A stretch of DNA of 64,000 nt from Streptomyces sp. HPF1205 (GCF_020400825.1 NZ_JAINVH010000036.1:1-64000); one strand, 5' to 3'; positions 43,473-53,076 are shown, numbered from the stretch's first letter. Program-made: numbers and translations. The notes: a model not told the origin generated them from the letters alone.

Positions 43473-44816
43473 ATGATCGACGACACTTCCGTGCCGATAT
43501 CCGGGCCGGTTTCGATGGGACCGTCGGCGGGGGACACCCCCGTGCGGACGTGCCCCCGGTGCGGTGAAGCGGTGCCCGCCGACCCACGCTTCGTGGTGTG
43601 GTGCGCGGCCTGTGGCTGGAACACCGATCCGCAGCCGCCGGACGCGCCCAAAGGGCGCTTGGAGGGCCGACGCCACCGGTTGGCCGTGCGGCACGGCGAG
43701 CAGTTGTACGGCCGCATGCAGGACGAGCTGACCGGCAAGGATGCGGCCGGGCCGCGCCTGGACGCGGCGGGGGTCGCCGCGTACGTCCTCGCCTGGGCCG
43801 TTCACCTCGTCACGGGCGCCATCGCGGTCGCCGGCCTCCTGCTGATCGTGCTCGGCCTGCCGGCCTTCCCGCCGGTCCTGCTCGGCTGTGTGCTGCTGCT
43901 CCTGGTCGCCGCGCTGCGGCCGCGGTTGGGCCGGCCGCCCAAGCACGCCGTGACGGTCGAGCGCGAGGCCGCGCCCGAGTTGTACGCCCTGCTCGACCGG
44001 GTGGCCGCCGAGGCCGGCACGCGCGGTGCCGACCTCGTCGTCCTGGACGCGCGGGGCAATGCCGGCGTCAGCGAGTACGGGCTTCGGCGGCGCCGCCTGC
44101 TGCGTATCGGCCTACCCCTGTGGCACATCCTGACCCCGCAGCAGCGGGTGGCCGTCCTCGGGCACGAGTTCGGGCACTACGCGAACGGCGACACCCGCCG
44201 GGGGCTGGTCGTCGGCACGGCGCTGAACACGTTGAGCGTCTGGTATTACGTGCTGCGGCCCGGGTCAGCCAGGGGGCGCACACTGGCACAGACCGTGGCC
44301 GCCTGGTTGATCGCGGTGCCATGGCTGGCGGCCGCCGGGTTGCTGCGCCTGCTCGACCGGCTCACCCTGCGTGCGTCGCAGCGCGCCGAGTACCGCGCGG
44401 ACGCCGCGGCCGCCCGGATAGGTTCAGGAGCGGCCGCTGCGGCTGCCTTGGACCGGATGCACCTGCTGGACGCGGTCGGCCACGAACTGCGCCGCCAGGC
44501 GATCCTGGCCCGTACCAGGAACAAGGGCGCCGACCCAAAGGTGATCGAGGCGAACCTGTGGCAGAGCCTTGCCGATCACGCCGACGGCATCACCGAACAC
44601 GAACACGAGCGCCTGCGCCGGGTCAGTGCCCTGCGCGGCCACAGCACCGACTCCACCCACCCGCCGACCCACCTGCGCACCGCCCTCCTCGCGTCCGCAG
44701 CCGACCTGCCCGCGGCGACGGCCCTCGACGCCGGGCGGATCGCAGCGATCGACGCGGAGCTCGCGGCCCCCGGCCGGGAACTGGCCAAGCGGACACTGCG
44801 GGACCTGCATCTGTGA
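43473..44816 (+). CDS. M48-family membrane metalloprotease with zinc-ribbon N-terminus
   Basis: This 447-residue protein has an N-terminal zinc ribbon (CPRCGEAV and WCAACGW, about 26-48). A long hydrophobic hairpin follows (about 108-150), then the zinc protease motif VLGHEFGHYANGD, another membrane segment, and the third-ligand region QRAEYRADAAAARIG. It belongs to the HtpX/M48 peptidases that degrade or process proteins at the membrane. A zinc ribbon before the protease is a variation on simple HtpX. It is monocistronic. Confidence 0.88.
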   Translation: MIDDTSVPISGPVSMGPSAGDTPVRTCPRCGEAVPADPRFVVWCAACGWNTDPQPPDAPKGRLEGRRHRLAVRHGEQLYGRMQDELTGKDAAGPRLDAAGVAAYVLAWAVHLVTGAIAVAGLLLIVLGLPAFPPVLLGCVLLLLVAALRPRLGRPPKHAVTVEREAAPELYALLDRVAAEAGTRGADLVVLDARGNAGVSEYGLRRRRLLRIGLPLWHILTPQQRVAVLGHEFGHYANGDTRRGLVVGTALNTLSVWYYVLRPGSARGRTLAQTVAAWLIAVPWLAAAGLLRLLDRLTLRASQRAEYRADAAAARIGSGAAAAAALDRMHLLDAVGHELRRQAILARTRNKGADPKVIEANLWQSLADHADGITEHEHERLRRVSALRGHSTDSTHPPTHLRTALLASAADLPAATALDAGRIAAIDAELAAPGRELAKRTLRDLHL

Positions 44817-44824
44817 AGCACACC

Positions 44825-45319
44825 TGCAGCACCTCCACCAGGCCGTCGGCGTGCAGCAGGACCGGCGGCGGATGCCCGGCACCGGCCACCACCAGGCGGT
44901 GCGCGATCGGGTCATGGATGGCATATACGCAGGTTGCTACGTGGTCCGGCCCGAGTCGCTGGGCGTGCTCATCCAGGTGTCGAAGAAGCTTGTCGGGTGT
45001 CTCGGCGAGCCCGGACAGGCTCTGCACGGTGGTGCGCAGCTGGCCCATGATCGCCGCCGACGTCATGGAGTGCCCCATCACGTCGCCGACCACCAGCGCC
45101 ACCCGGCTGCCGGGCAGCGGGATCGCGTCGTACCAGTCGCCGCCGACCCGGGCCGACTCGGCGGCCGACAGGTAACGGCTGGCCAACCGCACGCCGGTGG
45201 GCTGCGGCGGCCTCATCCATGCTCATGCCGAACTGCAAGGGCCCGACGCCCTCCAGTGGCCTGAGCATCCAGACCGACCGAGCGCCTGCGGCGGTCTCCT
45301 GAGAGCCTTGCGACGTCAT
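44825..45319 (-). pseudogene. Chimera: unknown N-terminus joined to a SpoIIE phosphatase fragment
   Basis: From 45216 to 44825 the frame gives part of a SpoIIE/PP2C domain: ARVGGDWYDAIPLPGSRVAL, VVGDVMGHSMTSAAIMGQL and GAGHPPPVLLHADGL. The last metal motifs are missing where it meets the M48 gene. Just upstream, in another frame, LRPLEGVGPLQFGMSMDEA (about 45290-45220) is the start of an unrelated hypothetical family. Two broken genes therefore meet at about 45218. Confidence 0.65.
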
Positions 45320-46232
45320 CGTCCGCCGGCACGCGCAGTCCGTCCTGCGGGGCGCACGGCACGGCGGGTTCGCGGGGGTCCGAGGGGGGCGCGGGCCGGC
45401 GCTGCCTGAGCGCGGCGGTCACGAACGCGGCGACCATCGGCCGGCGGTCCTGCCGGTTCCAGGCGAGTACGAGGCGGCTGGGCGGGGCGTCGGCCACGGG
45501 GACGCAGGTCAGGCCGGGCGGGAGCGGTTCGACCAGCGAGCGGGGCAGCACCGCGATCGTCCGGCCGAGCGTGATCATGTGGAGGAGCTGGACGACGTCG
45601 GCGACCTCGGGGCCGGTGCCGTTCCCTGCGGGGACGCCTTTCCAGGACGGCAGCGTCTCGCCCTCCAGGTCGGACAGGCACACCGAGGGCTGCCCGGCCA
45701 GGCGGTGACCGGCGGGGACGACGACCACCCGGCCCTCGGTGTGCAGCGTCTCGTGGGCGAGGCCGTCGAGGTCGTCGAAGGGCACGTAGAGCAGACCGAC
45801 GTCGGCCCGGCCGTCGCGCAGGAAGTCGGTGCGGTCGGCGGGGCCGCTGAAGAGGATGTCCACCTGGCGGGCGTCGGGCCGGTGGGCGTACTCGGCCAGG
45901 AGCCCGGACAGCAGGCCGGCGTCGCCGCCGGGTTTGAGCACGAGCCGCAGGGGCGCGTGGGTCTCGCCGGCGCGCCGGGCGTTGCGGACGGCGGCGCCGA
46001 CCGCGTCGAGGGCGTGCCGTCCGTGCTCCCGCAGTGCCTCCCCGGCCGGGGTGAGGGCGACGTGCCGGCTGCTGCGGACGAACAGCGGCACGCCGAGCCG
46101 GGTCTCGATCCGCCGGATCGCCTTCGACAGCGCCGGCTGGGCGATCGAGAGCCGGGCGGCGGCGCGGCCGAAGTGCAGTTCGTCGGCCACCGCGAGGACG
46201 TACTCCAGCTCCCGGGTCTCCAGTTCAACCAT
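45213..46232 (-). CDS. LysR-family transcriptional regulator
   Basis: This 339-residue regulator has an N-terminal winged HTH (LEYVLAVADELHFGRAAARL and PALSKAIRRIETRLGVPL) and a periplasmic-binding-like effector domain (about 90-290). ATG 46232 is preferred over GTG 46238. The last 45 residues are Arg/Asp-rich and run over the neighbouring remnant, so the natural C-terminus was probably lost when the chimera formed. It is divergent from the small gene at 46303, its likely target. Confidence 0.82.
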   Translation of the reverse strand: MVELETRELEYVLAVADELHFGRAAARLSIAQPALSKAIRRIETRLGVPLFVRSSRHVALTPAGEALREHGRHALDAVGAAVRNARRAGETHAPLRLVLKPGGDAGLLSGLLAEYAHRPDARQVDILFSGPADRTDFLRDGRADVGLLYVPFDDLDGLAHETLHTEGRVVVVPAGHRLAGQPSVCLSDLEGETLPSWKGVPAGNGTGPEVADVVQLLHMITLGRTIAVLPRSLVEPLPPGLTCVPVADAPPSRLVLAWNRQDRRPMVAAFVTAALRQRRPAPPSDPREPAVPCAPQDGLRVPADDDVARLSGDRRRRSVGLDAQATGGRRALAVRHEHG

Positions 46233-46302
46233 GCCCACAGGTTATCGCCGAAGAGCGAACGGGTCTTGGACGCGGGCGGCCCGATCGGTCGAGAATCGCA
46301 CC

Positions 46303-46620
46303 GTGATCAACCACACGATGATTGTCTCCTTCGACAACCCCCTTCCCCAGGACGAACTGGATCAGTACCTGACGGATATCGAACGGGCCATGCTCGGCAC
46401 CGGCCTCGCGGCGTCCGTCGCGACCCGGCGCCACATCCCGGTCCCCGGCGAGGAGGCCATTCCCGCACTGATCGCGACCGCAATCGTCCAGGTCGCCGTG
46501 CCCGACATCGACGCGCTCGCGAAGGCGTTCGCCGCGCCGGGCGTCCACGAGGTCATCGGCCGCTGGCGGTCACGGCACCCGTACAAGGTCGCCTGGGCGA
46601 ACCACGAGGCGCTGGCATGA
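46303..46620 (+). CDS. Hypothetical small protein
   Basis: This 105-residue protein starts at GTG 46303. It reads like a ferredoxin-type alpha/beta fold: MIVSFDNPLPQDELDQYLTD, ATAIVQVAVPDIDALAKAFA, then HEVIGRWRSRHPYKVAW. It is divergent from LysR, and its stop overlaps the ATG of an amidohydrolase fragment. The intact operon was probably this gene plus an amidohydrolase under LysR control. Confidence 0.65.
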   Translation: MINHTMIVSFDNPLPQDELDQYLTDIERAMLGTGLAASVATRRHIPVPGEEAIPALIATAIVQVAVPDIDALAKAFAAPGVHEVIGRWRSRHPYKVAWANHEALA

Positions 46621-46901
46621 GCGGCGGTCCCCCCGTGCCGACCGTCGGGCAGGACGCGGTCGTGTTCGCGATCGACCACCCGTACGAGGACACCGTGGAG
46701 GCGGTCACCTCGATCGAGAAGGCGGACCTCCCGCCCCGGACGAAGGAGAAGACCATCCATGGCGACGCCAGGCGGGCCCTGGGCATCCGAAACCCCCCGA
46801 CGGCCCTCATCCCGTCGGTGTACGAGCCGGTCACCGCGGCCGGGCCGAACCGAGAAGGGACCCAGCGTCAACAAGCACGTGACGCGCGGTCAATGACGTA
46901 G
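46617..46901 (+). pseudogene. Amidohydrolase (ACMSD/decarboxylase type), C-terminal remnant
   Basis: VVFAIDHPYEDTVEAVTSIE and DLPPRTKEKTIHGDARRALGI match the end of amidohydrolase-2 proteins such as aromatic-acid decarboxylases, including the metal-binding Asp (FAIDHPYED). The preceding 250 residues are missing and replaced by about 12 unrelated codons after an ATG that overlaps the upstream stop. The tail after RNPPT is also unrelated. Confidence 0.7.
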
Positions 46902-48058
46902 GCGCCGAATCCCGCGATCGTGTGCGGAACGGGCACGGCAGCCGGGGGACGGAGGGGGCGCTGCGCCCGCGCTCGCAAGACCGCAGCCGTCGCGGCTTCG
47001 ACGACGGGCGCGTCGGCCTCCACCACCCCGGCGCCTGGGCTCACCGAGACGAACCTCATCGAGCACGCCAGCGGCATCGGCCTCGGTGAGAACTCTCACC
47101 CCTGAAACAGCACCGCCTCGGACCCTCGGCCCGCACGTCAGTGGAGCGAGTGTGGTCCCTGGCATCCAGATGGAGCGAGTGGGGAGTTGCACCTGTCCTC
47201 CATCAATGACACGTCAGTTCCATTTATATGCCTATTCGTAGGATTACCGACGACCATGGGGCGGTTTATGGCCGGCCTCAGCGGCGCGGACGGCACCCCG
47301 GCCGGTGCGGGCGTGCCACTCCGCTGCCGCCGCGACGCCGCTTCTTCGCCTTCGTCCTGGGGGCGTCCCGCGCCAACTCACCGAAGCGACATTGGAGCTT
47401 TTGCAGCCACTCCCACCGCTCCGGGCCGAGGACGAACTCCTGCTCCCGGTCGTCGTCCTGGTCCCCTTGGACGTCGTCGGCGACGGCCTGCCGCCCCGCG
47501 CGGGCCGGCCCGCCTGGGTCGGCGGGGCCGGGGCTCTGGAGGCTCGCATGAGGGCCTGGAGACAGCCTGTGCTCCGTCGCGGCCCGGGGTTGCAGCCTGG
47601 GCCAGGTCGACCGTGAAAAGGCCCGGTGGCCGCGAGCTTCGCACGGCCGCGGTTGTCGCCATGGCGCGCAGTTCCTCGAGCGCGGCACGGCCGTCGCAGT
47701 GGCAGGCAGCGGGCGGCGGGCCGGGTGCCGGTCGCGGTGTCGAGGGCGGTGCCGTCGGCGCGCCGCAAATGGCTCGAACCAGACCGCGTCAGTTCCCCAC
47801 CCCTCCATATACTTCAAGCGTCAATTACCAGCCGTTGGCCTGACGCCCGGCCCCGTCCGTCCGAGGAATCCGTTCCGGCGCGCCACACCGGGACCGCCCC
47901 TGCAGGGCCGGTCCGGGCGAAGTACCCGCCACCGCACCCGCGGCACCCCCTTGCGCCGTGCGGCGGGCCCCGACGGGTCCCGCCCGCGCCGGTGCGGGGA
48001 GGTGCGGACCACGCCCGACGCGGCAGGCCGACGGGCCCCCCACAGAAAGGCAGCCGGC
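46902..48058. other. Long stretch without a supported gene
   Basis: Frames are short or low in coding bias. On the minus strand, MKYMEGWGTDAVWFEPFAAR (from 47817) and, in other frames, VLGPERWEWLQKLQCRFGEL suggest one decayed gene between 47817 and 47280, but I cannot name it. A lower-GC patch near 47205-47245 stands out. Confidence 0.35.
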
Positions 48059-48526
48059 ATGAAACTCAGCACCTTCGGCACCGGCATGGCAGGCGCGGCG
48101 GCCCTGGCCATGAGCGCGCTGGCCATGGCGCCATCGGCCTCCGCGGTCGCGCCCACCACCGCCACCGTCCAGGTGAACTGCGGGGACTGGGGCTCCGGCC
48201 AGGCCAGGCTCGACGCCCAGCAGAACGGTTCGGCGGCGGCCATCACCTTCTCCACACCCGTGGTGTGGGCGACCCACTCCTTCCCGGCCAACTCGATGCG
48301 GACGACGCTGACGCTGTCCGACGCGCACGGCGGCGAGGTCACGTTCACCGGACAGTCCAACCCGGCCTGGACGTTGCTCGGGCAGGCCTACAACTCCGGC
48401 CCGCTGACGGGCACCGTCACCCCGGGCGAGGCGCTGGAGGTCAAATCCCTCACGAGCACGTACGGGACATTCACCATGCACTGCACGGCCACCTCGCTGC
48501 AGAATCCGGGGCCGTTCGTCTTCTGA
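48059..48526 (+). CDS. Secreted hypothetical protein
   Basis: This 155-residue exported protein has a signal peptide (GTGMAGAAALAMSALAMA) with cleavage after ASA at about residue 29. The mature part is beta-rich with two Cys (VQVNCGDWGSGQA and TFTMHCTATS) that probably form a disulphide. A strong hairpin follows the stop. The ATG at 48059 is preceded by agaaagg. No enzyme motif is visible. Confidence 0.78.
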   Translation: MKLSTFGTGMAGAAALAMSALAMAPSASAVAPTTATVQVNCGDWGSGQARLDAQQNGSAAAITFSTPVVWATHSFPANSMRTTLTLSDAHGGEVTFTGQSNPAWTLLGQAYNSGPLTGTVTPGEALEVKSLTSTYGTFTMHCTATSLQNPGPFVF

Positions 48527-48566
48527 CGGCGGTAACACGGGCGGTCCGCGCCGGCAGGAGGGTCAC

Positions 48567-48609
48567 GCTGTGCCGGGGCCGATGCCGTTGGCACCGGCCC
48601 CGGCACAGC
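48567..48609. terminator. Terminator hairpin after the secreted protein gene
   Basis: gctgtgccggggcc (48567-48580) and ggccccggcacagc (48596-48609) are perfectly complementary over 14 bases with a 15-base loop. It lies 41 bases past the stop at 48526. Confidence 0.75.
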
Positions 48610-48724
48610 GAAGGCGACGCCGGCCCTCCCGATCGGCGAGGCCGACCAATCGGCCGGCGGCTGCCGCGGCTCAACCCCGCCCCGTGTCCCGTACCGACAC
48701 CGCAGGGGTCCGGCAAGCTCTGCC

Positions 48725-49400
48725 GGATCACTTCGGTGTGCAGTTCCTCAAGCGCGGCCTGCCCGTCGCCGAACTCCTTCTCGGCTTCGCGGTGTTCGCG
48801 CAGCGCCTGGTTCCGACGGTCGATCGCGGCGCGCATCGCCGGGGTGAGCCGGTCGCCCTGCTCCGCCTTGGCGGCCTGGTGCGGCGAGCGCCTGGCGGTA
48901 GCCGTCGCAGGCGTCCTCGCGGGTGCGCACCGGCCCGGCCGGCTCCGGCGCAACATCCGGGGACACGTCGGCGGGCGCCGCCGCAGTGGGGCCGGCCCTC
49001 TCGGCCGCGCGCGGCAGGACGTGCAGGGCGCGGACGTTCGCGTCGAGGACGTGGACGCCTGGCGCCGCGACCAGAGCCTGCGCGCTCCAGCGCAGCTTGG
49101 TGCCGTAAGGCCGGCGCATCGGGGACGACGTCCAGGCGGCCGCTGTCGGCGTCGAACGCCACCGCCGTCACGTGGCCGGCGAGCTCCGGCACGGCCGCGG
49201 CGCGGATGTCGCCCCAACAGGCGAGGACGCTGCCGCCGGCGGCCCGGACGACCAGGCCCGCGCTCGGTCGTCATCATCCCGATCGCCTCGCCGAGTCCGG
49301 AGCGGTTCGCGGCCGTCGCGGCGAACCGCCTGCCGGGTGCGCCGCTTCTGCCCTTCTTCGCCGCGGCGTGGACCACATTGCCGCAGTTGGCGCACTCAGC
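48725..49400 (-). pseudogene. DUF721-family protein, multiply frameshifted
   Basis: Pieces in several frames rebuild a protein common in streptomycete accessory DNA: RRTRQAVRRDGREPL, GLGEAIGMMTTERG, GGSVLACWGDI, VPELAGHVTAVAFDADSGRL, YGTKLRWSAQALVAA, NVRALHVLPRAAERAG and GDRLTPAMRAAIDRRNQALR. At least four frame changes separate them. The DciA-like DUF721 core (PELAGHV...YGTKLRW) is recognisable, but no intact frame exists. Confidence 0.65.
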
Positions 49401-49760
49401 CCCGGTGTCCAGACGGATCCCGTCGTCGCACCGCGGGTCGGAGCACGCCTGGCGCTGCGCCAGGCCCCGCCCGATCAGCCACCCGAACGGATCCCGCAGC
49501 AGGGCCTCGCCGCCGGTCTCCTCCAGTCGGCCGGTCAGCCGGTCGGCCAGCAGCTGCGGGCTGTGTCAGGCTGCATCAGCATGCCCGCCGGCCGCCCCAG
49601 CTCCGCCTGCGTCGCCTTCGTGACCCGGCGTTGCTGCCAGCGGTTCAGCTGCCGCCACAGCCGGGCGGCCGGTTCCAGCGCCACCCGCAGACGAAGATCA
49701 TCCGGATGGGGAACCCGCCCCGGCTGCTGGGCCTTTCCGCCCGCAACGGTCAGCCGGCCA
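49401..49760 (-). pseudogene. Decayed accessory-region protein with Cys cluster
   Basis: HPDDLRLRVALEPAARLWRQ and RRVTKATQAELGRPAGMLMQ in one frame continue as LLADRLTGRLEETGGEALLR, DPFGWLIGRGLAQRQ, CSDPRCDDGIRLDTGAECAN and CGNVVH in another. The shift is near 49560. The four Cys suggest a zinc ribbon. It precedes the DUF721 remnant in the same direction, and the two were probably neighbours or one operon. Family not named. Confidence 0.5.
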
Positions 49761-49985
49761 CCGGACTCGCTGGTGGAAGCGCGTTGTCCGTCCTGCCCAT
49801 CGACCGGGGAAACTTCCGGCTTTTCCCCGCGCGGCGGGCCAATCCTGGCCGTCGGCGACGCTGGTCCGGCAACGGCGCCATTGCTGTCGGCGGCCTGGTC
49901 CTCGCGCACGCACGCGCGCTCCGGCCGACGGCCTTGGCGGCCGAGGACCGCGTAGGAGACGGGGCGTGACAGAGTGGAGATCAGC

Positions 49986-50444
49986 TCATTCCGTGAGTTC
50001 GAAACGGTCGGCGATCTGCTCGATCAGCGCCACGTGTTCCTCCCATTTCGCGCTCCCCATGCCGAGGACGAATGCCGCGTTGCCGCGCACCGCGAAGTAC
50101 TGCCGGCTCTGGTAGATGACGGCTCCATCGCGGGTTCGGTGGGTTACGAAGTCCAGCGCGGTCCCGGGCTGTCCGCCGAAGCGGACATCGGTGCGGGTGA
50201 AGCCGTCATAGCCGTGGGCTTGGAGTTTCTCCTGGGCAGTGTCCGCCACCTGCGCAGCCGTCATTGCCTTGGCAGGCACCTTGAAGACGATCAGGTTCTT
50301 GCCGGGCCCCCCGGTGGCCCGCAGGATCTCCGGACCGTTCGCGGGGACGGGAGGCAGCGCCTCCCAACCCGCCGGCACGTGCAGGACAGCCCCGTAGGGG
50401 ACGATCGGGATCGCTTGCCAGGTGGCAGTGCTGAGATCGGACAT
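49986..50444 (-). CDS. Hypothetical protein, DUF1795/PsbP-like fold
   Basis: This 152-residue soluble protein shows VPYGAVLHVPAGWEALPPVP, DVRFGGQPGTALDFVTHRTR and QYFAVRGNAAFVLGMGSAK, the strand pattern of small PsbP/DcrB-like proteins. ATG 50444 is preferred; an upstream Met at 50483 is in frame. It is divergent from the sigma factor gene. Function unknown. Confidence 0.65.
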   Translation of the reverse strand: MSDLSTATWQAIPIVPYGAVLHVPAGWEALPPVPANGPEILRATGGPGKNLIVFKVPAKAMTAAQVADTAQEKLQAHGYDGFTRTDVRFGGQPGTALDFVTHRTRDGAVIYQSRQYFAVRGNAAFVLGMGSAKWEEHVALIEQIADRFELTE

Positions 50445-50590
50445 GCGATGGCCTTCCAGGCTCGGGCGTTGCTCGGTCGCCACAAGGGATACCGGCAGTC
50501 AACCGCAGTGCGAACCTCGCATTGCGTGCCCGGCCCGGTATCCGTAACAGCGGCAACCCGATGGGCATCGATCCTGGGGAGATCAGCGCA

Positions 50591-51268
50591 GTGAGCAGTC
50601 ATCAGGCAGAACCGGACGTCGCCGAGCCAGAACGCCTTGTGGCGGCGCACGGCCGCCTTGTCGAACGCGAGGTTGCTCGCTATCGCACCTGGCACATCGA
50701 CCGGGCAGACCTGCGACAGGCCGGCATCCTCGGACTGCTGATTGCCGCGAGCCGCTTCGATCCCGACCGTGCAGTGCCTTTCGGGGCATACGCGCACACC
50801 TGGATCCGCAAGGAAATCCAGCGGGCCGTCGCCCGCCAGGAGTTCCCCGCCGTCGTGCCCACCGACCTCGTCGGCCGCACGGTCGCCGTGCGCCGAGCGC
50901 TCGATGAGAACGCCGACAGCCTGAGCCTGGCAGCTGCCGCCCTGGGCATCTCCCCCACGACAGTCGCCGCACTCCACCGACAACTGCATACCGCACCTGC
51001 TGACGACGCCGAGGAACTGCCCGCACCCGGCTATACCCTCACCGATCCCGAACACGCCGCTGTCGCAAGAGACTTCACCAGCACTGTCCGCATTGCCCTG
51101 ACCCGCATCGACCCACGCGAGGCCGAGGCCCTGATCCTGCGGTACGGCCTGGACGACCGACCGGAAAAGTCGTTCCGCCAGATCGGCCGTCACCTGGGCG
51201 TCTCCGACCACACCGCCAGGAAACTCGTCGAAAGCGCCCAGGCCGAACTACGCCGCCTCGTCGACTGA
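50591..51268 (+). CDS. Sigma-70-family RNA polymerase sigma factor
   Basis: This 225-residue protein has region 2 (DLRQAGILGLLIAASRFDP; FGAYAHTWIRKEIQRAVAR), a region 3-like middle (SLAAAALGISPTTVAAL) and region 4 (FRQIGRHLGVSDHTARKLVE). GTG 50591 has ggggaga about 8 bases upstream; ATG 50561 is an alternative. It resembles group 3 or element-borne sigma factors. No anti-sigma gene is adjacent. Confidence 0.85.
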   Translation: MSSHQAEPDVAEPERLVAAHGRLVEREVARYRTWHIDRADLRQAGILGLLIAASRFDPDRAVPFGAYAHTWIRKEIQRAVARQEFPAVVPTDLVGRTVAVRRALDENADSLSLAAAALGISPTTVAALHRQLHTAPADDAEELPAPGYTLTDPEHAAVARDFTSTVRIALTRIDPREAEALILRYGLDDRPEKSFRQIGRHLGVSDHTARKLVESAQAELRRLVD

Positions 51269-51304
51269 CGCGACCACGCCGTCCAACCAGGACCACTCTC
51301 GAAC

Positions 51305-51458
51305 TTGACCCAGCCTTGGAATAGATCATCCAGGCTGCCGTGCGGGTGTCGGTGAGCGTCTGGAGCAGCGGCTCGGGCTCTGCGCCTCGGCGCTGTGCGA
51401 CGCGGAACCACACCGGCCCCATCGGGCCGTGCTGCTGCAGGAGGTCCAGGGTCGTCAT
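51305..51458 (-). pseudogene. Small protein remnant, 3' truncated
   Basis: MTTLDLLQQHGPMGPVWFRV, LLQTLTDTRTAAWMIYSKA from ATG 51458 has coding bias, then runs into sequence antisense to the sigma gene and becomes random. The ATG overlaps the previous stop (tgatg), so it was the second gene of a pair. Not recognised. Confidence 0.45.
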
Positions 51459-51708
51459 CACCAGCGCACCTTGCCGGTGAGGTCGAGGTAGAAGTCGCCG
51501 TCCTCGGGGGCGGTCGATCCGTAGCTGTAGTCGCCGTTTTCCTGTCCTGCCCAGAACTCGCGGGACAGGTCGCCGACCGTGCGGATCCGATTGGTGAGCG
51601 CGGTCGAGCCGGCCCGGTGAGCACGACCGCCAGCGACGGCAGGCCCGACAGGCCGGTGCGGGGGTAGAGCGTAGTGTGCTCGGCAGTCCCAGGGGGGCTG
51701 ACGTCCAT
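51458..51708 (-). pseudogene. Hypothetical protein, frameshifted
   Basis: The start MDVSPPGTAEHTTLYPRTGL, SGLPSLAVVLTG and the end TALTNRIRTVGDLSREFWAG, QENGDYSYGSTAPEDGDFYL lie in different frames, with the switch near 51610. A single-base change would restore a protein of about 83 residues. Function unknown. Confidence 0.45.
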
Positions 51709-51799
51709 GGCGTGCGGGGCCCCGGCCCGCGCCGCGGGCGCGCCCGCCCATCTCCTCCATCCCACGCTGCAGATGCCCCGCGGCGGGCGTCGTAGTGGT

Positions 51800-52894
51800 C
51801 TACAGGGTGCTCCCCGGGGCGGGGGAAGTGCGACGGTAGCGGGTGAGGGTGACCGTCGCGGCCCAGTTGCCGTAGTCCAGGTCGATCACCTGGACGACGA
51901 CGATGTCGCCGGTGGGGCGGTCGCGGAGGCAGAAACTGGTGCCCGGCGGGGCCTGCGGGAAGCGGACTCGGTTCGTGGCGTGACGGGCCAGGCCGGCGGC
52001 GCACTGGTCGGCCGTGGGCACGATACGGCCCGCCAGGTAGGCGTCGGTCATGGGCTGGAGTTCGAAGGCGCCATGGCTGTCGCCGCCGGCGTTCGTGCTC
52101 ATGGTCCAGGCTCCTTCGCGGCCGACGACGGTGCCGGTGAGCAGGTCGAAGTACTCGTTGTAGTCCCGCAAGGACCGGGTGCGGCCGGTGTAGACGGCCG
52201 TGTAGTCGGAAGCGCGGGACTGCGGCGCCGGTGACGTGCGGGGCGTGGCGGTCGTGGCCGAGGGCGTCGGTGAGGGCGGAGTGCCCGAGACCGGGTTGTC
52301 CGGCGGGGCTGCCGAGGCGGTGCTCCGGCCGGTCGGCGGTGTGCCGGTCGGGGGCTGGCTCAATTCACCGCTGCCGCCGCGGTGGGACGAGACCAGGATC
52401 AGGGTCGCGATGAGGGCGGTGGCCAGGACGAGGGGCGCCGCGGCGATCTTGACCACTGGCCGGACCGTGGGCGAGGCGGACACCGGGTCCTCTTCGCCTC
52501 CCGGGGATGCGCCTGCTGCGCCGGCAGCCGCCGCAGCACCCGTCGCCGTCCCGGCTGCTGCACCCGCGGCCGCCGCTGCCGGTGTCGCTGCGCCCGGCAC
52601 CGGGGGCCGGGGGGCCGGGTTGGTGCGTAACCGGGCGGCGAGCCGGTGCCAGCGGGCGCGCCACGCTTCGGGGTCGGGGGCTTTGCACGCACCGACGTAC
52701 GCCTCGGTGAGCTCGAGGGAGGGCAGCGAGGTGCCCGACGTCGCCTTGGACAATGCGGACTTGGAGTAGCCGGACAGCTTCTCCAGCTCACGCAGTGTCA
52801 GGTCCGCGTCCTTCCGCAGCTGCAGCAGGTCGTCGCAGAAAGACGCCAGAGTCTCCTGCGGCCCTGCGCCGGTGCCGTCGCGTTCCTCGGCCAT
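51800..52894 (-). CDS. Membrane-anchored XRE regulator with extracytoplasmic domain
   Basis: This 364-residue protein has an N-terminal Cro/C1-type HTH at about 20-90 (TLRELEKLSGYSKSALSKAT). An Ala/Gly linker follows, then one membrane helix at about 150-172 (PLVLATALIATLILV), a Pro/Thr/Ser-rich outer linker, and a C-terminal domain at about 235-360 with two Cys (DQCAAGLARH and SFCLRDRP). A gggagggg ribosome site precedes ATG 52894. The layout suits a one-component sensor coupling an outside signal to DNA binding. It is divergent from the LysM and secreted genes, its probable targets. Confidence 0.85.
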   Translation of the reverse strand: MAEERDGTGAGPQETLASFCDDLLQLRKDADLTLRELEKLSGYSKSALSKATSGTSLPSLELTEAYVGACKAPDPEAWRARWHRLAARLRTNPAPRPPVPGAATPAAAAAGAAAGTATGAAAAAGAAGASPGGEEDPVSASPTVRPVVKIAAAPLVLATALIATLILVSSHRGGSGELSQPPTGTPPTGRSTASAAPPDNPVSGTPPSPTPSATTATPRTSPAPQSRASDYTAVYTGRTRSLRDYNEYFDLLTGTVVGREGAWTMSTNAGGDSHGAFELQPMTDAYLAGRIVPTADQCAAGLARHATNRVRFPQAPPGTSFCLRDRPTGDIVVVQVIDLDYGNWAATVTLTRYRRTSPAPGSTL

Positions 52895-53076
52895 GTCCCC
52901 TCCCTGTTCCCCTGCTGGTCCCCCACCTGCGTGGACGCTGTCCATCCTCGGCGCCCTGTCCAGTGGACACGCGCAGTGGACAGCCACCCATGGATGGACA
53001 TCGTGCCCCACCCGTACCACGGAAGCACCCCCCGCCGACCGGTCCCGACGGACCGCCTCGACCCCAGGAGCTCGCC

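Noticed and set aside
47187..47843. Long Arg/Pro-rich frames on both strands.
   Set aside because: Composition fits random high-GC sequence; only scraps on the minus strand look like protein.
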